Source: Corallococcus caeni
Lineage (GTDB): Bacteria > Myxococcota > Myxococcia > Myxococcales > Myxococcaceae
Reading direction: 5' to 3'
DNA length: 64,000 nt
Assembly (NCBI RefSeq): GCF_036245865.1
Contig: NZ_BTTW01000006.1
Span: forward strand, 620,001-684,000
Positions 33,854 through 44,069 of this stretch are shown here, piece by piece (position 1 is the stretch's first letter; every line of letters starts with the position of its first letter). Both the position numbers and the translations under genes were made by a program. The notes under the pieces were generated by a model, which was given only the letters and a program-made list of their open reading frames with translations, was not told the origin of the DNA and made no database searches.

Positions 33854-34870
33854 TCAATGGGCCGTGGCGAGGTTCTTCCAGAAGCGCACGAGGCTCTCGT
33901 CCGCCCCGAACAGGGTGCTGAAGACGGTGGAGTCCGCCACCAGCACGTCGCCGGCCCTGCCGTCGCCCGGCGGCATCCACACCAGCGCATTGAACTCGGT
34001 GTTCCCCGCGTTCGTGAACGGATGGGGCCGGGTCCGGTCGATGGGCTGCTTCGCCAGGACGCGAGCCGAACGGGAGCCCTCCTGGGTGACCGCGTAGTGC
34101 GGCAGGTGCATGTGGAAGTTGAAGTTCCGCACCCCGGTCAGCCAGCCGCGCGTATCCAGGTCCGCCATCACCGTCAACGGGGCGCTCCGGTTCGTTCCTT
34201 CAACGACGGCGGGACGCAGCCCCCAGCGGTTCTCCACGGGGATTCCCAGCCCCTTCATCAACGAACGCGCATAGCCGCCGAAGCGTTGCTGACGCGGCAC
34301 CAGTGCGTCGCCATGGTGGGCGTATTCCATGGCGCGCTCGTCCAGGTCCGGTGAGTGCCCGACGTCGTGGTGCGGGCCCAGCACCAGGCAGGTGCCTTCG
34401 CGCTCCAGGAATGCGCGGACCGCTTCAATCTCCTCCGGGGCGGCCACCTGTCCGGTGACGTCGTGGTCCAGACCGAAGACGAGCAGCGTGTCCGCATCCG
34501 CGAGGACCCGCTCGTCGAGTGGCAGGGAGAAGCCCGCCTGGTCGACCCGCTGGAACATGGGGACCTTGTTTCCGGTGACCTCTTCGATGACCTGCTGGAA
34601 CTTCACCCATGCCCAGAAGAAGAGCTCCAGCGAGCCCGCGATTCCCTGCTGGAACCTCAGCGCGTCCGACCACTGCGGGGACTCGTAGGCGGGCCAGAGC
34701 ACCCGGCGAACCTCGACCATCGTCGAGAACCGATTGTCCATCTCGGCGGTATTGCGATTGGCCTCTCCGGGGTAGCTCCAGGACGTGTAGACGCTGACCC
34801 GCCGATGGCCCCTCGAGTATTTCCTCGGCGTGTGGTTCTGGTTGTAGGTCCGCCCGGATGGCTCGCTCAT
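33854..34870 (-). CDS. hypothetical protein of the DyP operon, possibly with a GATase-like domain
   Basis: A 338-residue protein that I could not assign to a family. Residues about 128-175 (ADTLLVFGLDHDVTGQVAAPEEIEAVRAFLEREGTCLVLGPHHDVG, described here in parts) read like a Rossmann or ThuA/GATase-like strand-helix-strand with the HHDVG loop. Later blocks are rich in His and Asn (NFNFHMHLPHYAV, HPFTNAGNTEFNALVWMP) and could bind metal or haem. There is no signal peptide. It lies 9 bp after the first operon gene and ends 1 bp before the DyP start, which ties its role to the peroxidase. Confidence 0.6.
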   Translation of the reverse strand: MSEPSGRTYNQNHTPRKYSRGHRRVSVYTSWSYPGEANRNTAEMDNRFSTMVEVRRVLWPAYESPQWSDALRFQQGIAGSLELFFWAWVKFQQVIEEVTGNKVPMFQRVDQAGFSLPLDERVLADADTLLVFGLDHDVTGQVAAPEEIEAVRAFLEREGTCLVLGPHHDVGHSPDLDERAMEYAHHGDALVPRQQRFGGYARSLMKGLGIPVENRWGLRPAVVEGTNRSAPLTVMADLDTRGWLTGVRNFNFHMHLPHYAVTQEGSRSARVLAKQPIDRTRPHPFTNAGNTEFNALVWMPPGDGRAGDVLVADSTVFSTLFGADESLVRFWKNLATAH

Positions 34871-34879
34871 GACAGGTCC

Positions 34880-35413
34880 CTACTGCATCTGCTCGAGCAT
34901 CTCGGTGAACGAGGCCTTGAGCTTCAGGGCCTTCTTGATCTCATCGCTCGTGAAGTACGGATACTCGCCGTATTCGAGGAAGCTGTTGCACTGGTGGTCC
35001 CGGAGGAACTTGACGAACGCAGGCGCGTTGGTCTTCCAGTCCATGGGAAACCCTTCGAGGTTCTCGAAGGCGGTATTGATGCCGGACTTCGTGAAGAGAA
35101 CGACCGCGTCCTCGGTGTATTTGTCGAAGTCGGTGTCGAAGATGCCCTGATACATGAACCGGGTGTCGTCATCGAAGAGCACCCAGCGGAGGTAGTGGAG
35201 CTTGAGCGGTGCCAGAAGGTCCGGGGTGCCCTTGAGTGCTTCGGCCAGGCTCTGGCCGTAGCCGCGCAGCGTATCGCCGCGCCCCGGCTTGACGTTGGCG
35301 ACAATCGTGAAGCCATAGCAGGCAGGGGTCTTCGGGAAGATGGGACCGTACTTCCCCTTCTCGAGGTGGTCCGTCGACCTGGGTATCGCCATGGCCTGGG
35401 GTTTGATCTCCAT
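34880..35413 (-). CDS. hypothetical protein, first gene of the DyP operon, dimeric alpha/beta-barrel-like
   Basis: A 177-residue protein. The core pattern FTIVANVKPGRGDTLRGYG, LHYLRWVLFDDDTRFMYQGIFDTDFDKYTEDAV resembles ferredoxin-like (ABM/DyP-like) folds, where a strand with H-x-x-RW and a following D-rich strand recur. This similarity is by eye. Aromatic residues are abundant in the C-terminal half (FLEYGEYPYFTSDE). The ATG at 35413 is supported by AGGGAG 7 bases upstream. It leads a four-gene minus-strand operon. The 168-bp region before it also holds the terminator of the UvrA-like gene. Confidence 0.6.
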   Translation of the reverse strand: MEIKPQAMAIPRSTDHLEKGKYGPIFPKTPACYGFTIVANVKPGRGDTLRGYGQSLAEALKGTPDLLAPLKLHYLRWVLFDDDTRFMYQGIFDTDFDKYTEDAVVLFTKSGINTAFENLEGFPMDWKTNAPAFVKFLRDHQCNSFLEYGEYPYFTSDEIKKALKLKASFTEMLEQMQ

Positions 35414-35541
35414 CGCCCGTCTCCCTTTGCTCGTGCATTTCAAGCTCGGAGTGGGGACCGGCACCTGCAAGTACGCCATCGCCTTCGAGCGGGAGAGCAC
35501 AGGCTGTCCCGTCGTCTCAGCACGCAGGGCGGCAACACGCG

Positions 35542-35569
35542 CGCCCCCTCCTGGGCAGAGGAGGGGGCG
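35542..35569 (-). terminator. strong stem-loop after the UvrA-like gene
   Basis: CGCCCCCTCCT (35542-35552) pairs perfectly with AGGAGGGGGCG (35559-35569) around a 6-base loop, 12 bases beyond the stop of the UvrA-like gene at 35582. No T tract follows. It should separate that transcript from the DyP operon downstream. Confidence 0.7.
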
Positions 35570-35581
35570 GTTGCCCGGTGT

Positions 35582-37954
<2,373 letters not shown>

Positions 37955-37961
37955 GGCGACC

Positions 37962-38001
37962 GGTATATGCCTTGACGGGAATATGAAGCAATGGGTATAT
38001 G
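37962..38001. promoter_or_regulatory. divergent promoter with repeated GGTATATG elements
   Basis: On the plus strand TTGACG (37972-37977), an 18-bp spacer and TATATG (37996-38001) form a sigma-70-like promoter whose expected start falls on the ATG at 38008. GGTATATG also occurs at 37962-37969, where its complement CATATACC supplies a -10-like box for the minus-strand gene starting at 37954, with TTGCTT upstream. GAATATGA lies between the two copies. This AT-rich island is probably the ArsR operator, covering both promoters. Confidence 0.6.
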
Positions 38002-38007
38002 AACGGC

Positions 38008-38343
38008 ATGGAATCAACGTTCGCGATCATCGCGGAGCCGAACCGCCGGAGCATCCTCAGCCTGCTGGCGGCGTCGGAGTGCTCCGTCGGCGAGCTTGAG
38101 CGCCAGCTGAGGATGCCCCAGTCCTCCGTGTCCAAGCACCTGCGGGTGCTGCGTGACGCCGGCTTCGTGGAGGCGCGCGTCGAGGCCCAGCGGCGCGTCT
38201 ACCGGCTGCGCCCGGAGCCGCTGATGGAGGTCGACGCGTGGCTGACGCCCTTCCGGCGCTTCTGGACGGCCCACGTCGACGCGCTCGAACGCCATCTCGA
38301 CCGGATGGACGAGCTACCCAAGAAAGAGAAAGGAAAGAAGTGA
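38008..38343 (+). CDS. ArsR/SmtB family regulator
   Basis: A 111-residue winged-helix protein (IIAEPNRRSILSLLAASECSVGELERQL, then RMPQSSVSKHLRVLRDAGFVEARVEAQRRVYRL). The usual metal-binding cysteine pair of ArsR proteins is absent, so it belongs to the non-metal group often paired with SRPBCC proteins. The ATG at 38008 is favoured because it coincides with the predicted transcription start. The alternative ATG at 37999 lies inside the -10 box. The stop overlaps the next gene start as TGATG. Confidence 0.85.
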   Translation: MESTFAIIAEPNRRSILSLLAASECSVGELERQLRMPQSSVSKHLRVLRDAGFVEARVEAQRRVYRLRPEPLMEVDAWLTPFRRFWTAHVDALERHLDRMDELPKKEKGKK

Positions 38344-38906
38344 TGAGCCACCGCGCGAAGTACACGCCCGGCCCCGCGGCCGGGGCCAGGATCCAGAAGG
38401 AAGGGGACAAGTGGACGCTCGTGCTGGTCCGCGACCTGCGCCATCCGCCCACGAAGGTCTGGGAGGCGATCACCGACCCCGAGCACCTGCGCGAGTGGGC
38501 GCCGTTCGATCCCGACCGGAACCTCGCCACCGTCGGCGCCGTGAAGCTCACCACCGTGGGGGCGCCGAAGGAGCACGTCGCCGAGTCGCAGGTGAAGCGG
38601 GCGGAAGCGCCGAGGCTGCTCGAGTACGGCTGGGGCGGGAACGACATGCGCTGGGAGCTGGAGCCGCTGGCGACCGGCGGCACCCGGCTCACGCTCTGGC
38701 ACAACATCCACCGTGGCTTCATCTCGATGGGCGCCGCGGGCTGGCACATCTGCTTCGACGTGCTGGATCAGCTGCTCGCCGGTGAGCCCCTGGGCCGCAT
38801 CGTCGGCCCGGAGGCCATGAAGTTCGACTGGCAGCGCCTGAACGTCGAGTACGCGAAGCAGTTCGGCGTCGAGCCCCCCAACCCCCCTTCCGCCCCCCGG
38901 ACCTGA
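38343..38906 (+). CDS. SRPBCC (AHSA1-like) family protein
   Basis: A 187-residue START-like protein. LVLVRDLRHPPTKVWEAITDPEHLREWAPFDPD (in parts) is the opening strand-helix of AHSA1 domains, and GGTRLTLWHNIHRGFISMGAAGWHICFDVLDQLL is the long C-terminal helix that closes the cavity. These proteins bind hydrophobic ligands and are typically encoded directly after an ArsR regulator, as here, with overlapping start and stop codons. The ligand is unknown. Confidence 0.85.
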   Translation: MSHRAKYTPGPAAGARIQKEGDKWTLVLVRDLRHPPTKVWEAITDPEHLREWAPFDPDRNLATVGAVKLTTVGAPKEHVAESQVKRAEAPRLLEYGWGGNDMRWELEPLATGGTRLTLWHNIHRGFISMGAAGWHICFDVLDQLLAGEPLGRIVGPEAMKFDWQRLNVEYAKQFGVEPPNPPSAPRT

Positions 38907-38908
38907 AC

Positions 38909-39313
38909 ATGCCCCGCACCAAGGGAATCCTCATCGGCTTCTGGAGCTTCACCGCGCTCTTCTGCCTGCAGATCGGCTTCACCGCCTACGCGCAGCTGAA
39001 CCTGCCGCAGGTGGCGGAGTCGTTCACTCACCTCGGCTTCCCCGGCTACTTCCGGGTAGGGCTCGCATGGGCCAAGCTCCTGGGCGTGGCGGTGCTGCTG
39101 GCGCCGGTGCCCGCGCGGCTCAAGGAGTGGGCCTACGCGGGCTTCGCCTTCAACCTGATCTCCGCGCTCATTGCCCACCTCGCGGTGGGGGATGGCCCGC
39201 AGGCGTGGGGCTTCGCGGTGGGCACGGGCGTGCTCTGGGGGGGCTCGTATGTCCTCTGGCGCCAGCTCCAGGTTCGCCCGCAGGCCCATTCGCTGGAGGT
39301 CGCCCATGGCTAG
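38909..39313 (+). CDS. DoxX family membrane protein
   Basis: A 134-residue protein with four hydrophobic helices (about 7-27, 51-68, 73-93 and 98-117). The pattern FPGYFRVGLAWAKLLGVAVLLAP fits DoxX-like proteins. Function in this context is unknown. The ATG at 38909 lies 2 bp after the SRPBCC stop, and the C-terminus overlaps the next gene by 8 bp, so it is translated as part of the ArsR operon. Confidence 0.8.
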   Translation: MPRTKGILIGFWSFTALFCLQIGFTAYAQLNLPQVAESFTHLGFPGYFRVGLAWAKLLGVAVLLAPVPARLKEWAYAGFAFNLISALIAHLAVGDGPQAWGFAVGTGVLWGGSYVLWRQLQVRPQAHSLEVAHG

Positions 39314-39707
39314 CAGTGACCAGGCCACCGGAGCCGCCGCATCCCGGCTCATCGACCAGCGCATCCTCGACCTGGGGGACTGGCGCGGGGAGACCCTGGC
39401 CCGCATGCGGGCGCTCATCCTGGAGGCCGACCCGGAGATGATCGAGGAGTGGAAGTGGATGGGCGTCCCGGTCTGGTCGCACAACGGGATCGTCTGCACC
39501 GGGGAGTCGTACAAGAAGGCCGTGAAGCTCACCTTCATGAAGGGAGCCAGCGTCCCGGACCCCAAGGGCCTCTTCAACTCCAGCCTGGAGGGCAACACGC
39601 GCCGGGCCATCGACATCCATGAAGGGGAGAAGGTCGACGCGCGTGCCTTCAAGGCGCTGGTGAAGGCCGCGGTGGCGCTGAACGGTCCGCCGAAGAAGAA
39701 GCGGTAG
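39306..39707 (+). CDS. DUF1801 family protein
   Basis: A 133-residue soluble protein with EEWKWMGVPVWSHNGIVCTGESYKKAVKLTFMKGASVPDPKGLFN (in parts), the DUF1801 (YdhG-like) core of one helix pair and a four-strand sheet. DUF1801 proteins often sit beside SRPBCC and ArsR genes. The ATG at 39306 overlaps the end of the DoxX gene. Its end is 4 bp from the convergent methyltransferase gene. Confidence 0.8.
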   Translation: MASSDQATGAAASRLIDQRILDLGDWRGETLARMRALILEADPEMIEEWKWMGVPVWSHNGIVCTGESYKKAVKLTFMKGASVPDPKGLFNSSLEGNTRRAIDIHEGEKVDARAFKALVKAAVALNGPPKKKR

Positions 39708-39711
39708 CGCG

Positions 39712-40377
39712 TCAGCGAAGGGGGACGCCGCGCACGCACGAGTCGTAGAGCGTCAGCGAGACCTTCTCGGTCTTCCTTTCCCGCAGCCAGGGCACGCCAT
39801 GTAGCTCGAGGTCCACCGTGCAGATGACGATGGATCTCCTCCGGGCGACGTCCTCCAGGCGGCGGAGCACGGCGGACAGCATCTCGCCGTTGAAGGGGGC
39901 GTACAGGAAGAACACCGACCCATCGAGTTCGATGTCGGCGGCGTTGGCGTGGACGAACGAGACGCCGGGGAGGGCAAGCTCGGCGCAGCGTGCCCTGGCG
40001 CGGTGGACGAGCGGCTCCTGGAGCTCCACGCCCTGCGCTCGCGCCCCGGACAACAGGTGGGCGAGGATCACCACGCGCCCCAGTCCTGACCCGAGGTCGA
40101 CGAACGCGCTCTCGCGTCGGAGCGGCACCTCGTCCACCATCGCGAGGATCTCGCTCACACCGCTCGGCAGATAGGGCACCGCCCCGCGTGGGAGGTTCGC
40201 GATGTCTGGCGGCGGCTCCTCGAACCCGAGCAGCGCGTCGACCCAACTGTCCCGCTCAGGAGCGGGTATCGAGAGAAGGAGCTCGCGGAACGCGTCTCCG
40301 CGCAGCGCGCCGGACTTGATGTCGGCGCGCACCTGATGCAGTGAGGCCGTGTCCAAGGCGCCGGGCTTGTCGTGCAT
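39712..40377 (-). CDS. class I SAM-dependent methyltransferase, DOT1-like
   Basis: A 221-residue protein. SAM motif I reads FVDLGSGLGRVVILAHLLSG, preceded by the helix YLPSGVSEILAMVDEVPL; motif II contains AQGVELQEPLVHRAR. DLGSG-x-G with the downstream (G)VEL and the later FFLYAPFNGEML resemble the DOT1-type group of bacterial methyltransferases. The target is unknown. It has the same orientation as the NlpC/P60 gene 35 bp upstream, with which it may share a transcript. Confidence 0.7.
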   Translation of the reverse strand: MHDKPGALDTASLHQVRADIKSGALRGDAFRELLLSIPAPERDSWVDALLGFEEPPPDIANLPRGAVPYLPSGVSEILAMVDEVPLRRESAFVDLGSGLGRVVILAHLLSGARAQGVELQEPLVHRARARCAELALPGVSFVHANAADIELDGSVFFLYAPFNGEMLSAVLRRLEDVARRRSIVICTVDLELHGVPWLRERKTEKVSLTLYDSCVRGVPLR

Positions 40378-40412
40378 GCTGTCGCTCCTTCACAGCGAGG
40401 GGTGCGCCGAGC

Positions 40413-41879
40413 CTATGGCTGCGTGACGTGCACGAGGCTGGTCATCGCATCCACGTACAGGGTCGTGTCATCCGCGTACAGCGGCAGCAGGGGAGTGACC
40501 GAGACCTGGTTCAGCTTCGTCTTGCGGAGCTGCTGCGTGGCCGGGTCCTTGAACACGGCGTAGGGGACGTCCTGGATGACGTAGGGCTCGCCATCCAGGT
40601 GGCCGATGATCATCAAGACGTGGCCGGGGACGACGACGAGGTCGCCCACCTGCGCCTGTTCCAGTGCTCGCACCCGCTCGGCGTGTGAGTCCTGCGCCGT
40701 GAAGAGGCGGTGGTTCAGCGCAGCGCTCTTCCCCTGCATCCCGGAGTTGGGGGGTAGGACCAGACCCATGCCGCGGTACACCTCACTGGTCAGGCCGCTG
40801 CAATCGCGTGCATTGAACTGGTGGCCCCACCCGTAGCGCTCGCCAAGGAACTTGAACGCCTGGCGGAGGATGTTGGCGCGCGTCAGCGGCAGATAGCCTG
40901 GCGCGGTGTCGGCGGTCCGGCGCAGCAGCGCGCTCTTGAACGCCAGCGTGCCGTCCTGCCCGCGCACCGGCAACAGCACCGGCCACGACGCATAGCTGCT
41001 AGCGCCGTTGACGGGCTCGCCGGGCGCCACGTTCGCCAACGGCAGCGCGACACCCATGTCGAGCTCGAGCTCGGACACCTCTGGCGCTTCCGGCGTGAAG
41101 ACCGTGCGCACCTGGTCGCCCGTGACGACACGCCCGGGCGCCTTGGCCACGTACGAGAACACCGCGTCCGCCGTGCCCTCCGCGATATCGCCGCGCTTGA
41201 CCCACGCGGGACCCTGCGTCGTCACGACGAACAGCCATTGCTGGTCCGCGCTCTGATGCGCGATGACGACCGGCTCACCCGGGAACAGGATGCCGGCCTG
41301 CAGGCTCTCGTAGTCGCGCAGGTCCTCCGAAGCGAAGAACTGGCGGTCGGACGGAAGTGACCGCAGGTGCGTGCGCCGCACGCTGAGGCCGTAGCGCGCG
41401 GCGGAGGCTTCGGGGATGTGCCCGGCCGCGGCGTTCTGGCGCAGCTCGTCGAGCATCGCCTCCGTCACCGGCCGGCCCTGTTCGTCGATGGCCGCCTGGA
41501 TGGGCGTCCGCTGCGCCTCCCCGACCCAGCCTGCGACCTGTGCCCGCGTCAGCGTGGCCGGGAGGCGCTTCAGGTCCATCAGCCCGCCATCCGGTTCGAA
41601 CGCGCGCAGGCGCTTCGCCGTCACCTGGTCGGCATCGAGCAGCACCGCATCGGGAGATGGCGCGCGGCGGATCCAGAACCCGGGCGACAGCATGTCCTCG
41701 CTGAACGCGGGCACCCCGGACGGAGACACGGCGAGCGTGGACGGCGTGGCGCAGGCACCAAGACTGGCGGTGGCTCCCATCATGACGAGCGAGAACACCC
41801 GCATGCGCCAGGCGCGGACACCCGTCCGGCGCTTCGTCACACAGGGCGGAGGGGAGGAGGGGGATGCCAGGTGGCTCAT
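40413..41879 (-). CDS. NlpC/P60 cell-wall endopeptidase with SH3 domains, probable lipoprotein
   Basis: A 488-residue protein. A long N-region (about 28 residues with KRR) leads to a hydrophobic segment and lipobox ASLGAC, so it is probably exported. A later start at 41804 would give a shorter signal. The middle contains two SH3b-like parts (VVIAHQSADQQWLFVVTTQGPAWVKRGDI in parts). The C-terminal NlpC/P60 domain has the nucleophile in RDCSGLTSEVYRG, His in VPGHVLMIIGH and a following His. It should cut peptidoglycan stem peptides. It is divergent from the M48 peptidase gene (165 bp). Confidence 0.8.
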   Translation of the reverse strand: MSHLASPSSPPPCVTKRRTGVRAWRMRVFSLVMMGATASLGACATPSTLAVSPSGVPAFSEDMLSPGFWIRRAPSPDAVLLDADQVTAKRLRAFEPDGGLMDLKRLPATLTRAQVAGWVGEAQRTPIQAAIDEQGRPVTEAMLDELRQNAAAGHIPEASAARYGLSVRRTHLRSLPSDRQFFASEDLRDYESLQAGILFPGEPVVIAHQSADQQWLFVVTTQGPAWVKRGDIAEGTADAVFSYVAKAPGRVVTGDQVRTVFTPEAPEVSELELDMGVALPLANVAPGEPVNGASSYASWPVLLPVRGQDGTLAFKSALLRRTADTAPGYLPLTRANILRQAFKFLGERYGWGHQFNARDCSGLTSEVYRGMGLVLPPNSGMQGKSAALNHRLFTAQDSHAERVRALEQAQVGDLVVVPGHVLMIIGHLDGEPYVIQDVPYAVFKDPATQQLRKTKLNQVSVTPLLPLYADDTTLYVDAMTSLVHVTQP

Positions 41880-42044
41880 GCGTTCTGCTCCGGGCGCGCG
41901 GGTCATCCCGTTCGTGGCCGGTCGCTCTCCTACCGAAAGAACGAACTCTCAGCGCCTGCTATTTCGCGGACTGGAGGCGTCCTCCCCGGAAGGCGCACGG
42001 CGGCCCCGCGACGCGCGGTGCGATATGCTGACGCGACAAGTCCT

Positions 42045-43892
42045 ATGGCCTCCGCTCGGAACTCCCCTGGTTTTGTCCGCGGCTACGTGCTGCCTGCGCT
42101 GCTGCTCTTTGCCCTGCCGCTGCTCGGGCTCTGGTTCTCCGGTCATGCTTCCGACCGCTACGACGCGGACGTGCTCGAAGCCGTCAAGAAGCAGCTGGAC
42201 CAGGACATGTCATTGAGCGACGCGGACCGGCAGGAGGCGTTCGCCTTCTACCGCGACGTCCCCGCGTCAGCGGCCTGTCTGGGCGACGACGTGGAGTTGA
42301 CGCGCTACCGCAACAGCCTGGGCGATGCGTGCTCGGACCTGAAGCAGTTCCAGTGGGCCCATCTCGCCTCCTGGCTCCTGCTGGCGCTCGGGCTCGCCGC
42401 CACGGCGGTCGCGCTCCTGTGCGGCCTGGCGGCGTTCATCTCACGCCCCTTCCAGTACGGCGGCTTCCTGGTGGGCTGGCACGTGCTGCGCGTCTCCAGC
42501 GCGCTCCAGGTGCTGGGGCAGGGCGCCCTGCTCGTGTGGCTCTCCTATTGGATGACCGCGCTGTGGACCCAGCGCTACTACCCGAAGCTCATCCTCCTCA
42601 TGGCCGGCGTGGCCGCCATCGCCGTGTTCGTGGTGGTCGTGGCCATCTTCAGCCGCCCGTCCATGGACTTCGAGGTGGAGGCGGAGGAGCTCCCCGAGGA
42701 GCGGGCCCCGGAGCTGTGGGCCTGCGTGCGCGGGCTGTGCGAGCGGCTGAAGACGTCCCCGCCCGACCACATCCTCGCGGGCATCGACACCAACTTCTTC
42801 GTCACCGAGCATGAGGTGCGCGTGGGCGGGCGCGTGCTGTCGGGCCGCACGCTCTTCGTGAGCGTGTCCCTGCTGCGCACGCTGGAGCGCTCCGAGGCGG
42901 AGGCGGTGCTGGCGCACGAGATGGGGCACCTCCTGGGCGGTGACACGGGGCACGGCAAGCGGCTGGCGCCCATGCTGTCGCGCTTCGGCCACTACCTGCA
43001 GACGCTGCACGAGGGCGGCATGACGCAGCCCATCTTCTATTTCATGAGGGCCTACCGCGGGCTGTTCGAGCTGTCGTTGGGCCGCAGCCGGCGCGCCAGT
43101 GAGCTCGCGGCGGACCGGCTGGCGGCGGGGGTGACGTCGGGGCAGGACATCGCCCGCTCGTTGGTGAAGGTGGGCGCGTACGCCAGCTTCCGTGCGCGCG
43201 TGGAGGAGAAGCTCTTCGCCGAGGATACGCGGCACCACTCAGTGGCCATCGCGCAGCGGGTCGCGCACGGCTTCTCCGAGTATGCCCGGTCCGAGGCGGT
43301 GCACGACGACCTGCAGCGCGCCGTGACGCCCCATCCCTTCGACTCCCATCCGCCCCTGTCCGCGCGCATGGAGAACGTGGGCGTCCACCTCAAGCCCGCG
43401 GACATGGCGCAGGCGCTCCTGGAGCCCGTGACGTCCTCGTGGGTGGACGCCATCGTGGACGCGGAGGCCATCGAGGCGCGGCTGTGGGCCGTCTATGAGG
43501 AGCGCTTCGCCCAGGCCCATGACCTGGCACTCGCCTGCCGCTACGAACCGGCCACGGACGAGGAGCGGCAGCTCGTGGAGAAGCACTTCCCGCCCCGGGT
43601 CTTCGAGGGCAAGGAGGACGGCTACGAGGTGCGCATGGACTACGCGCAGGTGACCTGCACGGAATGGGAGCAGCCCGTCCTGTTCGACCAGGTCGCTACC
43701 GCCTCCACCGCCGAGCGCCTGTTCAAGCAGTACCTGGACCTGGATGTCATTGGGGAAGGCCGCTTCACCAGCCGGCGCTCCATCTGCCTGAGCAAGCTCC
43801 AGGAGCCGGATGCGGTGCTCCAGGCCTTCCAGAACTACCTGGGACGCCACCGGTACATGAAGGCGCACCGCCCCGACTCGCAGGCGGCTTGA
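42045..43892 (+). CDS. M48 family metallopeptidase, membrane-bound
   Basis: A 615-residue protein. An N-terminal helix (about 13-31), a tail-out loop of about 70 residues and three further helices (about 105-130, 150-168 and 183-203) precede the peptidase domain. The zinc motif HEMGHLLGGD is at about 291-300 and the third ligand region is SELAADRLAAG. DSHPPLSARMENV is the usual late motif of the family. HtpX-like M48 enzymes degrade misfolded membrane proteins. The C-terminal 190 residues have no recognised domain. The start at 42045 gives a normal signal-anchor. Confidence 0.85.
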   Translation: MASARNSPGFVRGYVLPALLLFALPLLGLWFSGHASDRYDADVLEAVKKQLDQDMSLSDADRQEAFAFYRDVPASAACLGDDVELTRYRNSLGDACSDLKQFQWAHLASWLLLALGLAATAVALLCGLAAFISRPFQYGGFLVGWHVLRVSSALQVLGQGALLVWLSYWMTALWTQRYYPKLILLMAGVAAIAVFVVVVAIFSRPSMDFEVEAEELPEERAPELWACVRGLCERLKTSPPDHILAGIDTNFFVTEHEVRVGGRVLSGRTLFVSVSLLRTLERSEAEAVLAHEMGHLLGGDTGHGKRLAPMLSRFGHYLQTLHEGGMTQPIFYFMRAYRGLFELSLGRSRRASELAADRLAAGVTSGQDIARSLVKVGAYASFRARVEEKLFAEDTRHHSVAIAQRVAHGFSEYARSEAVHDDLQRAVTPHPFDSHPPLSARMENVGVHLKPADMAQALLEPVTSSWVDAIVDAEAIEARLWAVYEERFAQAHDLALACRYEPATDEERQLVEKHFPPRVFEGKEDGYEVRMDYAQVTCTEWEQPVLFDQVATASTAERLFKQYLDLDVIGEGRFTSRRSICLSKLQEPDAVLQAFQNYLGRHRYMKAHRPDSQAA

Positions 43893-43914
43893 GGCCGCTT
43901 GCCGCGGCGCAGGT

Positions 43915-43951
43915 GGTGACTGGCGCCATCCGCATGGTGACCGCAGTCACC
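43915..43951 (+). promoter_or_regulatory. enhancer-like dyad GGTGACCGCAGTCACC with upstream half site
   Basis: GGTGAC-CGCA-GTCACC is a perfect dyad at 43936-43951. A further GGTGAC at 43915-43920 lies exactly 21 bp upstream, followed by an imperfect second arm. The dyad centre is 86 bp before the -12 GC of a sigma-54 promoter. The same element occurs before the gene at 48199. Binding by an enhancer-binding protein is inferred. Confidence 0.7.
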
Positions 43952-44014
43952 GGCTGAAGGCCTGGCGGGCGTTCCCCATCCCAGAGAGATCCACGGGTTG
44001 CGGGGCCCATCGGG

Positions 44015-44032
44015 TTGGCATCCGCGCTGCAA
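44015..44032 (+). promoter_or_regulatory. sigma-54 (-24/-12) promoter
   Basis: TTGGCATCCGCGCTGCAA has GG (44017-44018) and GC (44029-44030) separated by exactly 10 bases, close to the TGGCAC-N5-TTGCA consensus. The expected start is near 44042, giving a leader of about 28 bases before the ATG at 44070. Confidence 0.7.
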
Positions 44033-44069
44033 TGAGACAGCGCAACGATGTCCCGAACCCGGTGACCCC

